DNA of 64,000 bases from Coleophoma eucalyptorum (taxonomy: Eukaryota > Ascomycota > Leotiomycetes > Helotiales > Dermateaceae), in NCBI GenBank assembly GCA_026120035.1, contig JALRME010000015.1, positions 675,830 to 739,829 on the forward strand, given 5' to 3'. Position 1 is the first letter of the stretch; every line of letters starts with the position of its first letter. The notes under the pieces were generated by a model. The model worked only from the letters and a program-made list of their open reading frames with translations, was not told the origin of the DNA and searched no databases. Below are positions 20,004-31,321 of this stretch, one piece after another. Both the position numbers and the translations under genes were made by a program.

Positions 20004-20753
20004 CTGGAGAGACCGGCCTTATCACCAACACAATAGCATAAGATTATGTTCGATATCGTAGACCAAAGAAAAATGAATAGAATGTAGATGTTATCTTAGT
20101 TGACCAATGGAAGTAGTCGTAAGGATCTTGAGCCCGTCTTTTCTTAAAAGCATCAGGAAATATATTCCGGATACTATAAGTTCACGCACAAGGTTGATTA
20201 TTGTTTTGTACGTGTAGCGTTTATAAAAAAACTGCCAGGAGCAGGTGCGTGCCGCCAGGAAACCTCTCTTTAGGCGGGGTAAATCCTTGTTTTGCCGCCA
20301 GAAGCTGCCGCCAGAAGTTGCCGCCAGAGCTGCCGCCAGGAGCAAGAGGGGATAATGAATACCAAGGTCACGTTGAGTCCGAGCTAGCTGTGCCACAGCC
20401 AGCCAAAGGTTCTGGCCATCGATTATGAAAGTGGCGTCTTATTTATATGTAAAATATAAGCGTTAAAACTACCTCTTCAAGCGTGTCTAAGCAAGTTCTT
20501 TGGTTTCAAGTTGAATAATCCATTAGTGTTTCTATATTTGTCAAGGATAGCTCCTGTGAAGAATTAACCACATCATGTTATAAGAAGGCTTTACACTGTG
20601 TTATTAGTACGACATATATTTAAAAGTCTGAATATTGCCCGAATAGCGTATATTATGGTTTAAAAACAAAGCAAGATATCGTAATCCTATCTTATTTACA
20701 ACCCACAGTCGTCGTCTCCCTACGTTCTCCTATTTTCAGAGCCTAGGTCCAAC
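20004..20753. other. intergenic, contains a GC-rich microrepeat
   Basis: This lies between the starts and ends of two minus-strand genes. No gene is seen. It holds the TGCCGCCAG cluster listed separately, and otherwise A+T-rich sequence. Confidence 0.5.
20251..20340. repeat. short-spaced TGCCGCCAG microrepeat
   Basis: The 9-mer TGCCGCCAG occurs at 20251, 20294, 20307, 20320 and 20332. The last four are spaced 12-13 bp apart. It stands out as GC-rich in A+T-rich surroundings, about 250 bp upstream of the GH92 start codon. It could be a decayed minisatellite or a cluster of protein-binding sites; nothing decides between these. Confidence 0.7.
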
Positions 20754-22203
20754 CTATCCATTGCTCAACAGACCAGTATACTTAAGACTAGTAGAATTTG
20801 GAAGCTCGCCATTGAGTGGTGAATTTGTGAGGGGCAGTATTGGTGTTGAATTCACCTCGGTATCCATGTATTTGGCCCTGCGCTTGGTTTTCGTTTTGTG
20901 GCTCATACGGTCGTACTGGTAGAGACCTACGAATGTGAGCATGATTCCCCCATATTGCGTTCTTGTAGTAGGGCTTTGAAACCACAAAATAGCCAATAGC
21001 ACAGTGCAGACGCGCTTGAGGAGAGACGCCACGGAGTATGTAACGGGAGAAGTCATGGAGAGAAGGACAAAAGCTAGAATATTTTGAGCGAAGTGAGTAA
21101 CAGCGTTGATTGTGAATTTCGCAGCGAGATGTTTATGGTTAAACGTTTCGAGCTCGATGGAACCGTAAAATCCGTCTTGCATCAATTCCTCGAGTAGGCT
21201 GCGGCCTTCTGACCAGAACCAAATAGGGGAAGTAAGAATAAATGCTAGACCAGAAGAATAGCAAAAAAGGTTCATCTTATCTAGTTTCCTCGATTGGGGG
21301 TCATAGGCGGCTTCAGTAGCGGTTGCTTTATTGAATAATCGCTTAGAGAAGATGTTCTGTGTGACAAAGACCAACGTTGCGAGAAAGGCGTAGACAATCC
21401 CAAAGATATTGCCCTTTAGTTCCGCCGAGCAGGCAAACATTACTCCCAAGGTGAGAGGGATAAGTGAGACATATGTTGTGACTGGGTATTTGATATCGAA
21501 TATTAAGCGGTACGCTAAAACGGTAATCAGGGGTGATAGTGCTTTGATTGTATGTACTAGGGAAACAGGAATGTTTTTCGTGGCTGTCAATGACAGCAGA
21601 TGTCCACTGATCTGAAATCCCGCGAGCGGGATAGTCGTCGTTATAATATCACGCGTAGGATATCGGATTCCATGCTGTAGGGCCGGGATCCACTTTTTGA
21701 GGAACGGAAAGATAAAGGAGATCCCACAAGAGAGGATGGAGAGCGAAGCAGCTGACCCGAATTGAAATATTGTGAGAGTTGCTGGTTTTGGAAATAAATT
21801 GAGGATATCTTTTGAGGAAGTGTGAGTTATAGCGCTAGAGATATACCAGATGAGGCAGAGAATCTGTTTTCTGTCAACTTGTCAACTTCTATGACTAATA
21901 TAAAGGAGTACAAACAGCAAGTGCTGGAGAAAAGGACACATCCGACGCATCGGAGATCTTGTGAATGTTTTCAACGGTATCATTTAACATTTTCTGTTTA
22001 TTGCTGCCTCCCTGTCTGCCAATACTGACGGGTTGCCACGATAACGGCTTTTTTTTCTGCCTCGGCAGTCTACAATTGTCTGCTGGTAGCTGTAGATACT
22101 CAAGTTGGTCGCTAGAACTGGTGGTATTAAGTTGTAAGGACTCAAGCGCATCAAACTTGAGGGGCTCTTCGGTTGATGTATGAACGATGAGCTTAGTGTT
22201 CAT
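20754..22203 (-). CDS. triose-phosphate/nucleotide-sugar transporter family membrane protein
   Basis: Proposed exons are 22203-21916 and 21863-20754 with a 52-bp intron (donor GTTTGT, acceptor ACAG), giving 465 residues. The first ~95 residues are polar and probably cytosolic. The second exon encodes about ten hydrophobic helices with the TPT/SLY41-type signature: a WYISSAITHTSSKDIL segment at TM1, then KNIPVSLVHTIKALSPL, FVTQNIFSKRLF, and a C-terminal SPVTYSVASLLKR block typical of this superfamily. These proteins exchange phosphorylated sugars or nucleotide sugars across Golgi/ER membranes. The actual substrate cannot be read from sequence. The C-terminal tail is Lys/Arg- then Ser/Asn-rich. 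The exact donor is uncertain, because GTCCTT just upstream is an alternative with another acceptor. Confidence 0.87.
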
Positions 22204-23904
22204 CTTGCTAAAAGTAATTCATTAGATCACTCAGAACTTTTGAGGGGCACTATGTTAAATCACCTCTGCTTTCTTTTGAGCTTTTAAAATCTCAATAAAG
22301 TTTCTAGTAGAAATTAAAACCAACTTTGGTGGACTTTATGATTTAATGTCAACTGGCGTTTGGATCTCGCCAAATCTTTCTCGAATTTTTATTTCGAGAT
22401 AGCTTAGAGCTTGGGTTATTATAGTGCTGACAGGATAGAAACCCAATTGAGAGTAAGCAGGTTGAGGACAGCTCTAAGCCTCTCTATAGGTAGACAGGTT
22501 TATTACTGCTTCTGAGTGGATATCAAGTTCATCGCTTCCTGGCTCGTTGTGCTGCGAAACTGATAACAAGGGCTCTATCTCATAAAGCGGCTTTTATGAT
22601 GCAAAGTTTGAAACTAATATACGAAATAAGTAGGCGCTAACATCTACTATGGATTCTATTAAATGCTACAAGGGTGAGAGTACACATATATAGAAATTTC
22701 ATTGAAATACAAACGAAGCTAGTTCCTTTACATGCCTAAGTAATGTATCAAACTTAAGAGCAAAGAGAGGCATTAACCTCGTTTAGCAAAATAAGCTATT
22801 TTTGCAAGGCTATAATACTGTATATATTAGGCTTGCTTTTCTTACCCTAAAGTGGCAAGACTCATAGGAGTCTATGTACCCTCGCTTAGCTTAGCCGCCA
22901 AAACACCTCGTTTCTATGGCCATGTTACATACTACTGCTGATAACCAATAACAGTTAGCTTTAGCGCCCTGAAATTTTTATGCTAGGATCTTGTCCCATC
23001 GACTGCCACGGGTGCGACTTCTAGCATGACAAGGTTCATATCCAATTAAACTAACGCATATTCCTTGCGACTGCCAATTGTATCGTCAGAAAGAAGCGAG
23101 ACGCTAAAGGTCAGCCGTGGCAGTCGATGGGATGACGAGGGTTTTGTAAGGTTGAATGATAGATTCCTGCAACCTAGTCCGAGTCTAGGCGCCCAATGAA
23201 ATAAACAAAACTTCTCCCTCCTAGTCTTAAGAATATATTAGCATAGTACTAACATTCGGTGCCTTGGTGCTTCCTTACCTAAGCAGATAGTCCTAGCCTC
23301 TTGATCGAAGGTTGTCGATAGTATACCCTACGACCTAAACATGCTGTTAGTTGGTGGATTATACTCGCAAGAACATGAAAATCGTGGTAAGATGCCCTTT
23401 AATGCCTTATTGGACAGGCAGCCAAAATTGGTCTATTGTAAAGACTTCGTTGCATGTAGAAAATTCGAAACATTTTTCGCTCATTCGTCACAAACGCTAT
23501 TCTACTAGACCCACGTTCCCGCTAAATAACATATATTTAGTGGGGAGAATACATAAATTGCTAAGCTTGGATTGACATAAGGAGCCGCGCGGAGGAAGCC
23601 GCTGGTGGCCTAAGGCAAGGCTGTCGGCGTATCATCAACACTCTGGATTTATATTTTGTTAGCCACTTGAGCAGTAATTAACATTTACCTCGCGATACTG
23701 CTAATTGCACCCGCATGGGAATTACCGAGAGTAAGTTGCGAGTTGGGAATGCGTCTAGATGCCAGGGTAGGATAATTGGGTTTATATCGGTCTAAATTCG
23801 TGTTTTTCATGTATCCATCAGCTTTTGCTAGAGGAAAAATGATACCAGCAACCCTTTACCTTTTCCCAAATTAAGTTGGAATTTCCTACACCATTTCAGG
23901 TATC
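22204..23904. other. intergenic; no supported gene, one inverted-repeat element
   Basis: This is mostly A+T-rich. It contains the 18-bp inverted-repeat pair listed separately. The 74-codon frame at 23351-23575 has no recognisable features and is not called. Confidence 0.5.
22994..23132. repeat. 139-bp element bounded by perfect 18-bp inverted repeats
   Basis: TCCCATCGACTGCCACGG at 22994-23011 is the exact reverse complement of 23115-23132. About 103 bp separate the arms, and an extra partial copy (GCGACTGCCA) lies inside near 23065. It may be a small non-autonomous transposon or a long-loop hairpin. No clear target-site duplication is visible. Confidence 0.7.
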
Positions 23905-25339
23905 ATGCATTTATCTTTACAAAAGTTCAAGTATGGTCGCGTTAAAATCCGTCCAAGCCTACCAGGCAAAGTTAGATTCGTAAGACCCTGAATGCTCTAA
24001 TTTGGCAAATCACTAAGATTGAAATTCTAGTGGACATCAGTGGTTTTGACTGTGCTACTGCTTTTACTTGCTGCAGCCATTTATGCCTTTCCTGTTATGA
24101 AGCATGGCCAGGAATATGCAATCGAGAAATTTGTAGTAGCTGCAGGTACAGCTATTATTTCAGCCGCTACTTTTGAAGAGGTTGGGGTTGTTACCCCAAA
24201 AGTTTTTATTATCTCTATGGTAAGTTACTTTTTTATTCCACCTGACTAAACTACAGTGAGTATAATTCTCACTCCTAAATCAAATCTCTAATACGAAAAA
24301 GTTCCCTCCAGAGGCCAATATTTGGTACACCAATGCGCATACAGCAGATTCCATCGGCAACCTCCTAGCCAAAAATATCACAGTTCCAGGATTCTCTCCT
24401 CTCTTCCCACAAGTGCATTGTTTGGAAGACGGGTCAGTTTGTCAACTCACAACTGGCATGTCTGAAATAAATGCTGCATGTACTATCATGGCATTGATGC
24501 TCTCCCCTCTATTTAACTTGAAAAATACATATTTCTTGATAGGCGGCATCGCAGGCATAAATCCGAAACATGGGACGTTGGCCGACGTAGCATTCTCAAA
24601 ATACTCTATACAGGTTGCACTACAGTATGAATTTGATGCGAGGGATGCCCCTAGTGATTTCCCAACGGGCTACGTACCGAAGGGTGCACGAGCTCCAGAT
24701 CAATATCCGGCGAGCATTTATGGCACGGAGGTTTTCGAGGTCAATGAGGTACTAAGGGATATTGCTGTAGGCTTTGCGAGAGCCGCACAGTTACATGATA
24801 GCGTTGAAGCGGCCGAACATCGAGCCCATTATACTTATGAGGCTGCTACCAAAACACCTGGAGTCAAGTCTTGCGATGTCATTACTTCTGACATATACTT
24901 CTCAGGTACCCTGCTGGCGGAAGCATTCGAGAACACGACGGTATTGTTCACGGGTGGGGGTGGCATATACTGCATGACTGCACAAGAAGACAGCGCTACT
25001 CTCGCTGCCATGGTACGTGCTGCTTTGAGCAAAACTATAGATTTTAGTCGCATTATCATTATGCGTGCAGGATCCAACTTTGATCGTCCGTACCCTGGCT
25101 TATCTGCCTTCGACCATCTCTTCCACATCAAACAGGGCGGCTTTGCGCCTGCTGTCGTCAATATCTACCTGGCGGGAAACCTTGTAGTGAAAGGTATTTT
25201 GAATGAATGGGAAACCAGATTCAAAGCCGGTATCAAACCTACTAATTATATTGGTGATATATTGGGCACACTTGGAGGCGAGCCTGATTTTGGTCCGGGC
25301 AATGTTTTTGGTGGTACATCATCTGCAACGAGGATTTGA
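23905..25339 (+). CDS. purine nucleoside permease (NUP) family protein
   Basis: Proposed exons are 23905-23979, 24031-24219 and 24302-25339 (introns 51 and 82 bp, both GTAAG...AG), giving 433 residues. The joined sequence contains the family's opening block (VVTPKVFIISM then FPPEANIWYTNAH), TGMSEINAACTIMAL, a FLIGGIAGINPKHGTLADVA glycine-rich block and a C-terminal FDRPYPGLSAFDHLF segment. NUP proteins are described in yeasts as nucleoside-uptake proteins and are related to phosphorylase folds. Residues ~26-43 form one strong hydrophobic stretch, read as a signal peptide or signal anchor. The start is inferred: the main frame has no ATG before a stop at 24028, and exon 1 supplies an in-phase ATG across a consensus intron. 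The next gene to the right is convergent. Confidence 0.88.
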
Positions 25340-26240
25340 AAATATATACAGTTACTACAAGAAATACATCTTAGAATCATGTGCAGCGATCAATAATGAA
25401 CCACATATTCCCGTGCGAAGAGAGCGAGGATGGGATGGTAACACCGGTATCTGATTGGAAGATTTATTAAATAGGTCTTGGGGAAATGTAATAACTTACA
25501 ATCACAATATGTGGAGAATTCCCGACAAAATTACAACAATCTATATGTACAAGATTCATTCGCTCATGTTTTGTGAAAATTGGTACCTTAGGGTAGTCCT
25601 AAAGAAAGGAGTGTGTTACTTTGCTAGGTCGTGGCGACGAGTCATCTGCTTGAGAAGAATATAGGTACTTAAGAATGTCTTAAATGAAAACAGATAAACG
25701 TAACTCATTTTCACGCATCATCTCTTACACAGTTTTCGACTTCGGATAAGTTATATCTTGATTCATTTTGTTTAACTATATCCTATCAAAAAAGAAAACA
25801 AGCCAAGATCCACCAACCGTATAGTATTTTGGGTTGGTTGAAGCGCGCTAAATGTCCTTGATTTCCGTTCAATCTGCGCCATTTCCAAATTCTCTCACGA
25901 GCTCAACATATAGCCTCTTAGATGATAGTTTATTAATAAATCTCATATGTTTCCTAGGTTATATTCCTCTATTTAAAGGTACTTCGAAATGTTCCATTAT
26001 AACCTGGCTCCTACCAGTTGTGGCATCCTAGTCCTTCCTAAGCATTTTTAACCAATTATCTTCTACATCAAGAGTATTCCTTACCTCAACAGTTGCCCTA
26101 TGTTTAGATTAATCCGCATTGTAGCCACCTCTCGAAGCTATCTGCTCGTCATATACCAATCTTCTTCCCGATAAGAGCTTACTCTCTTGTTTTTAGTCTT
26201 TAAAAGAACACCATTTGAGCCAAGTTTATCACCAGATATA
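25340..26240. other. convergent intergenic region, no gene seen
   Basis: This 0.9 kb lies between the convergent ends of the NUP and carboxylesterase genes and holds their 3' untranslated regions. I see no coding, RNA or repeat feature. Confidence 0.5.
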
Positions 26241-28262
26241 TTACTTCCCTAGAATTGAAGCAAGTATGGATATGATATACTCTATGCCTTCCACCCTCGC
26301 AGGTTGAGTCTCCATTGCGGATGGCTGCTTGTCGGAGATAAGGAAGCCTAGAGGGATACCGGGTTTGTACCTTTCCCAGGTTGAGGCACCCCAGCTTGTT
26401 GGAATCCCCGCGTTGGGATCGTTATCATGGATAAATGAGATAATCATACTGCTTAATAGTTCTGACATGCGAAAGTAGGCAGGTGGCTTTTCATCAAAAG
26501 GGCATACATCAAATCCCGTGCAAAGCGTGTTGTGAAAGCTAGCCGCTATATCAGAGCCGTGAGTTACGCCGCGACGCGGATCTCTTCCATATGATTGAGC
26601 ATCATATTTGGCGCAGTATGTTGGGCTGAATTGCGAGAATGCATTGCAGGTGAGTTGGTAAGAGGCGATGTATTCTATGTCGCTTACGATAGAGGTAGTC
26701 TCCTGAAAGAAGTGGCCAAATTGATCTAAGTCATTATCTTTAGTGAATGAGGATAATCCGGTTGGAGCTGTACTACCTTTTGGGTGTAAATAATTCCTGT
26801 GGTTGGTTGCATTGCCCAAGTACAACGCAATCAATTCGTCGGTGACGATGGATGGCAATGCGAAGTTCCCTATAGAAAACATTAGTCAAACGGGGTTAGT
26901 ATTAGCCTTGTTGGCTAACAGTTGCAAGATAGCTACTTACGAACTAAAAGCTCTCTCACATCCTCAATTGTATCGAGGCCCTCGGGTATGTACCGAGCAC
27001 TCTCATTCGAAGTAGTAGTGCACATAATCGGGACTTTCACAAACCGATTGGCCATTACTTCAACACTCCCAAATCCTCGAATAAGATCTCCGTCCACCAC
27101 TGGATACGTAAAAGCCCGCATGTGGTTAATGTCAAAGTCCCGAGATTTATTAAAAACCGCGTTAAGCTCTTCGTATGGCATACCCTGAAGACACTTGAAG
27201 GCATTCGTTGTGTTTTGGCAGCCAGTTAGCTCTACTAGTTTGTCAGTGGCATCTTGCGCCGAGGGTGTGTGTGACCCGAGGGCTGCCGTAGAAGGACTAC
27301 CACTGGTCATAATCGCAGCACGGAAGAGATGGTCATCCCGCCCGCCATAAGCTGTGAGGTGAATCCCAACACTGTCTGCACCAGCACTTGCTCCCCAAAT
27401 AGTAACTTTATCTCTGTCTCCACCAAAACCTTCAATGTTTTCTCGGATCCAGTGGAGTGCTAGCCGCTGGTCTCTCAAACCAACATTTGTGTTTCCCTCC
27501 CCTATCGCTTGAACATTCGACATAAACCCAAATATCGATGCCCGATAATTCAATGTTACTGCAACAATTGGCTTCCCAATCGCCACCGATTGTGCCACGA
27601 TGAAGCTAAGGTTGTAAGCCTGGTTACTTGCTCCTGAATGATCAAATGATCCACCGTATAGGAATACTACTACGGGTAACCTTATCGATGTTTGCGCAAG
27701 GTGTGGGCGAACTACATTGAGGGTCAAGCAGTCTTCACTGTAAGGGCGCTCATACTCTCTCTGTATCTACGTATTAGGATACAGTATTGTTGCCAGCACG
27801 TCCATTGGTTGAAGAGGACATCCAAATACTTACATTATACCCAACGCAGTCTGGGCCATAGGCCGTCGCATTTTTAAATCCCGACCATGCTATATTGATA
27901 GGCGCAGGAGGGCGGAATCGAAGTTCTTCAAGGGGCGGCTGCGCAAAGGGGATTCCTAAAAAGAAATCTTGAGAGTACTCGATGCTGCTAACACCTATAT
28001 ATGAACCGTTGAGTGTTTTAGCAATTGGTGACAAATCTTCATTGCTAAGCAGCTTGAACGAATTCTTTAACGTGATTCCTGGCTGCCAAATAGCAGTGAA
28101 TTGAACAACGAGTAGTACTGTGAGTATGACTAAAGTTATAAGTACCGAGATGACAATCTTGCAAGTTTTAGAATAGATAAACAGAAAAAGGACTGTCTTA
28201 TGCTTCCGCAGCACAAGTGTCACAGGCTGCGGTAGAGGTGCTTCTGCTGAAGTAATCTTCAT
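26241..28262 (-). CDS. membrane-anchored type-B carboxylesterase/lipase family protein
   Basis: Proposed exons are 28262-27834, 27760-26941 and 26869-26241 (introns 73 and 71 bp, GTAAGT donors), giving 625 residues. Residues ~33-60 form a single transmembrane anchor after a basic cytosolic N-terminus, so the enzyme is probably a type II membrane or secreted-side protein. The alpha/beta-hydrolase core follows: FFLGIPFAQPP, SEDCLTLNVVRP, VVVFLYGGSF (oxyanion hole), the nucleophile elbow IWGASAGADSVG, and the histidine block THGSDIAASF. The elbow reads G-A-S-A-G, where most family members have G-E-S-A-G. Ser and His are kept, so activity is plausible. The substrate is unknown; esterases of this class hydrolyse a wide range of carboxylic esters. 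Confidence 0.92.
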
Positions 28263-30495
28263 ATCCAGTAACCATACAACGCAACGAAGTGGAATAATCT
28301 AGATCTTCATCACAACAAAATTGACTGATACTGGTGATGCGGAGTAAAGAAAGAGTTAAGAAGCTCCACGAACGTACTCTCGAAATCTGATTGACAAAAA
28401 CTTCAATTGATAGAGTGAGCCGTGATGTGCGGTAAATACTGGCCCACTTTCGTCACCCTTGTCAAGCTCTCCCGTAAGCATGCTTCAGGCACAGAGAAGT
28501 TTAGCGCTACCGCTGAAGCCATGCAGACAAACACCAGCGGATGTTACAAAAGACGTATATCAAATGCTATTCGCGGTCAAGGTGTATAGGTAGTGGTTCC
28601 TGAGTTTTGATGACACCCCTTGGTGAAGGATATTTGCTGATCCGTGCCGCACAAGCGTGGTACTTCGACAAGAATGGAAATAGAAACATCGGAAGCACTG
28701 AAGCGACGCTGCTTGGATAGTGTGTTCGATCTTCTCCCACAAGCTTCCTAAATGCATTCCATCTCTAGCTGAGAGTTATTGATCTATATAGCACTGTACT
28801 CAGTTTTTTAATCTGCATTCGGGAGACAGTAGGATTGTTGTGGCCTAGGGCTCTTGCCGTAGCACATACATGGCACTAGTACCCATATCATCTTTCCTTT
28901 CCTGTACCTAGCTCTTCGAGAAACACACAACATAGCTTGCATACGCACACGTAGCAATTCAAGAGTTAATCTTACATTACTCGTCAATCATAACTACAAT
29001 TGTACAACGCATCCCCTGATAAGGTTCGATCAAGCCTGAATGATAGAGTTGGAGTAAATTTGGACGATGAAAATTGTATATTTCTCACGAGTAATATTGG
29101 AGACAACGAGAAGATATTAGCAGGTAAATAGAGACGTTTTAAACATTTCTGGATATCCATTAGGTACCAGTGATAAGATGATACTTTTGGAGGTTAATAT
29201 CACCTAGAAAGCATACAGGCCAAGGTATAGTGATTGATTTTAATTCTATTTTTATAGCTTCAGTTTTTACAATTGTTGCCCAATCAAGCAAGAGACTTAT
29301 GCCGGCTGTTAGAATATTATAGTTAGACATGCGTAAAGAAGACATGCGTGAAGGATGAGCTGATTTTTAGAGACCATGATGTTTAACATTGATAAGCCAA
29401 ACATTATACAACTAATCAAGTAGACAAATACTATGTCTATAGGTGCTGAGCTACTGTCTTGGTCCTGGACTGCTTTTAAGGCTGGCGTCTAGAGAAATAC
29501 TGAAGAGAGATTTTGAGTCTTCAAGGCACGTTGCGTTTGCCTTTGAAAACAGTAATTAAGAAAGCAAGATCATGAAAAATGCATTGTGCAGTCTTCTTGA
29601 ATCGTTATTTTTAACATCAAGCGTGGTATAGTATCATGATACAATTCTATGAAGTTATGCTTTTAGTCGGATTGACCAATTAATGAATTTCTGCTATACT
29701 AGGCATTTTCTATTAGGCTATGGCATAATCGTGCCAAAATGCCGCCTTAATCATGTACCGCGCGGTTATACTCCTCTTGGGCGTACCAGAGCATCACGCT
29801 ACTACCTTCGTCAGACAAGCTTATGCAAGCCTGAGGGCGTGATAGTAGGACTAAGTACGAAAGTACATGGCGAACTCGAAGAGTATTAGAGAAACATACT
29901 TGCCTTAAGCGGAATTAATCTCGTAGCGGCAGTGTATATACAGTACAGTAGTACGATACTGAATAAGTTCATACGAGCCTTGCATTTCTATATCTCATCG
30001 CCCTATAGTATCCTATTATTTTCCCGCCAAGCTAACTGTCTTTACTTGATTGACAAGAATCTGAAAATCTTAAGTGTTGCTTTGGTAAGAAGCCGCGCGG
30101 ATATTCTATAGACTGGCAGTATAATCAAACATATTCGGCTTTTCTTACATTCCAATCTGATTCTTTTTTGTTTAACAAGCCGCGCGCATGCTTTATGGGC
30201 TCGGCGGCAAAGATGAATATCCTTATTTTTCGGTTGTACCACTTGAAAGCAGCAAGGATTGTTAGCTCTGCCGCTGACAACTACGAGACGACACCTGTAC
30301 GTGACACGAAAAAAGTCTAACAACATAGTTCTGGATAGTAGTCAGAGATAGGGAATTGTGAAGATAAGTAAGGAAAGAATTCTTCCTGTGAACTGAAGTT
30401 TATCAACAAGTATCATTCAATTCTGGCATCAGGACTTTTGAAAAGAAAAGAATCAAATATCAACCAGTTTGGAATAAACCTCTATCCTCGAAAAA
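28263..30495. other. intergenic, no supported gene
   Basis: This 2.2 kb lies between the divergent starts of the esterase and the repeat-protein gene. Short frames (28560-28757 minus, 29683-29889 plus) lack recognisable content. A GC-richer patch with GCCGCGCG motifs occurs near 30090-30200, and similar wording occurs near 33600-33780 (CTGCCGCTGACA in both). It may be the trace of a dispersed element. Confidence 0.45.
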
Positions 30496-31321
30496 ATGCG
30501 TTTTCCTCAGATTACGACTTTCCTCCTTGCTACGGTGGCTCTGTCAAATGCTGCTCCAGTACCAACCTCATCCGAGAACCTGCTTGCTCGAGACCCCGAA
30601 GGAGCTGTCGCCAGAAGTCCAGAGGGTATTGTTGCTCGAGACCCTGAAGGAGCTGTCGCTCGAAGCCCAGAGGGTGTTGTTGCTCGAGACCCTGAAGGAA
30701 TCGTCGCCAGAAGCCCAGAGGGTGTTGTTGCTCGAGGCCCTGAAGGTGTCGTCGCTCGAAGCCCAGAGGGTGTTGTTGCTCGAGACCCTGAAGGAATCGT
30801 CGCTCGAAGCCCAGAGGGTGTTGTTGCTCGAGACCCTGAAGGTGTCGTCGCTCGAAGCCCAGAGGGTGTTGTTGCTCGAGACCCTGAAGGAATCGTCGCC
30901 AGAAGCCCAGAGGGTGTTGTTGCTCGAGACCCTGAAGGTGTCGTCGCCAGAAGCCCAGAGGGTATTGTTGCTCGAGACCCTGAAGGTGTCGTCGCTCGAA
31001 GCCCAGAGGGTGTTGTTGCTCGAGACCCTGAAGGAATCGTCGCTCGAAGCCCAGAGGGTGTTGTTGCTCGAGACCCTNNNNNNNNNNNNNNNNNNNNNNN
31101 NNNNNNNNNNNNNNNNNNNNNNNNNNNNNNNNNNNNNNNNNNNNNNNNNNNNNNNNNNNNNNNNNNNNNNNNNNNCTGAAGGAGCTGTCGCTCGAAGCCC
31201 AGAGGGTGTTGTTGCTCGAGACCCTGAAGGAATCGTCGCTCGAAGCCCAGAGGGTGTTGTTGCTCGAGACCCTGAAGGAGTTGTCGCCAGAAGCCCAGAG
31301 GGTACTGTTGCCCGTATCTAA
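30496..31321 (+). CDS. secreted octapeptide-repeat protein, interrupted by an assembly gap
   Basis: The ATG at 30496 is followed by a signal peptide (MRFPQITTFLLATVALSNAA) and a short APVPTSSENLL spacer. The rest is a tandem octapeptide, P-E-G-[VIA]-V-A-R-[DS], with Asp and Ser alternating almost perfectly. I count 21 ARxP units before the gap and 5 after it, ending in ARI and a stop. One unit has Gly in place of Asp/Ser. There is no Cys, Tyr, Lys or Lys-Arg site, so it does not look like a usual kexin-processed pheromone or dikaritin-type RiPP precursor. The sequence is probably disordered. Function is unknown; cell-wall, secreted-peptide or effector roles are all open. The true length is unknown because of the N run at 31078-31175. 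The frame before and after the gap is the same repeat, but the numbers of bases do not match in phase. Confidence 0.8.
30583..31317 (+). repeat. coding minisatellite, 24-bp unit in a 48-bp higher-order pair
   Basis: The units are nearly identical at DNA level and alternate between two forms: one with GTTGCTCGAGACCCTGAAGG and one with CGAAGCCCAGAGGG or AGAAGCCCAGAGGG. The two forms make a 48-bp higher-order unit. Low synonymous divergence between units indicates recent expansion or gene-conversion-like homogenisation. Confidence 0.9.
31078..31175. other. assembly gap (98 N)
   Basis: A run of 98 undetermined bases lies inside the minisatellite. A contiguous alternating array would need 48k-2 missing bases (46, 94, 142...), and 98 does not fit, so the gap length is an estimate. 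Confidence 0.97.

Noticed and set aside
30583..31317. CRISPR-like array
   Set aside because: The repeats are contiguous and coding, without spacers, in a eukaryotic context.
30527..31321. Second long plus-strand open frame through the octapeptide minisatellite
   Set aside because: It is open only because the 24-bp unit has no stop in that frame; it lacks a signal peptide and crosses the gap. The frame from 30496 is the real one before the gap.
30496..31321. Reading the octapeptide gene as an alpha-pheromone or dikaritin-type RiPP precursor
   Set aside because: There are no Lys-Arg processing sites and no Tyr or Trp in the repeated core, which those classes need.
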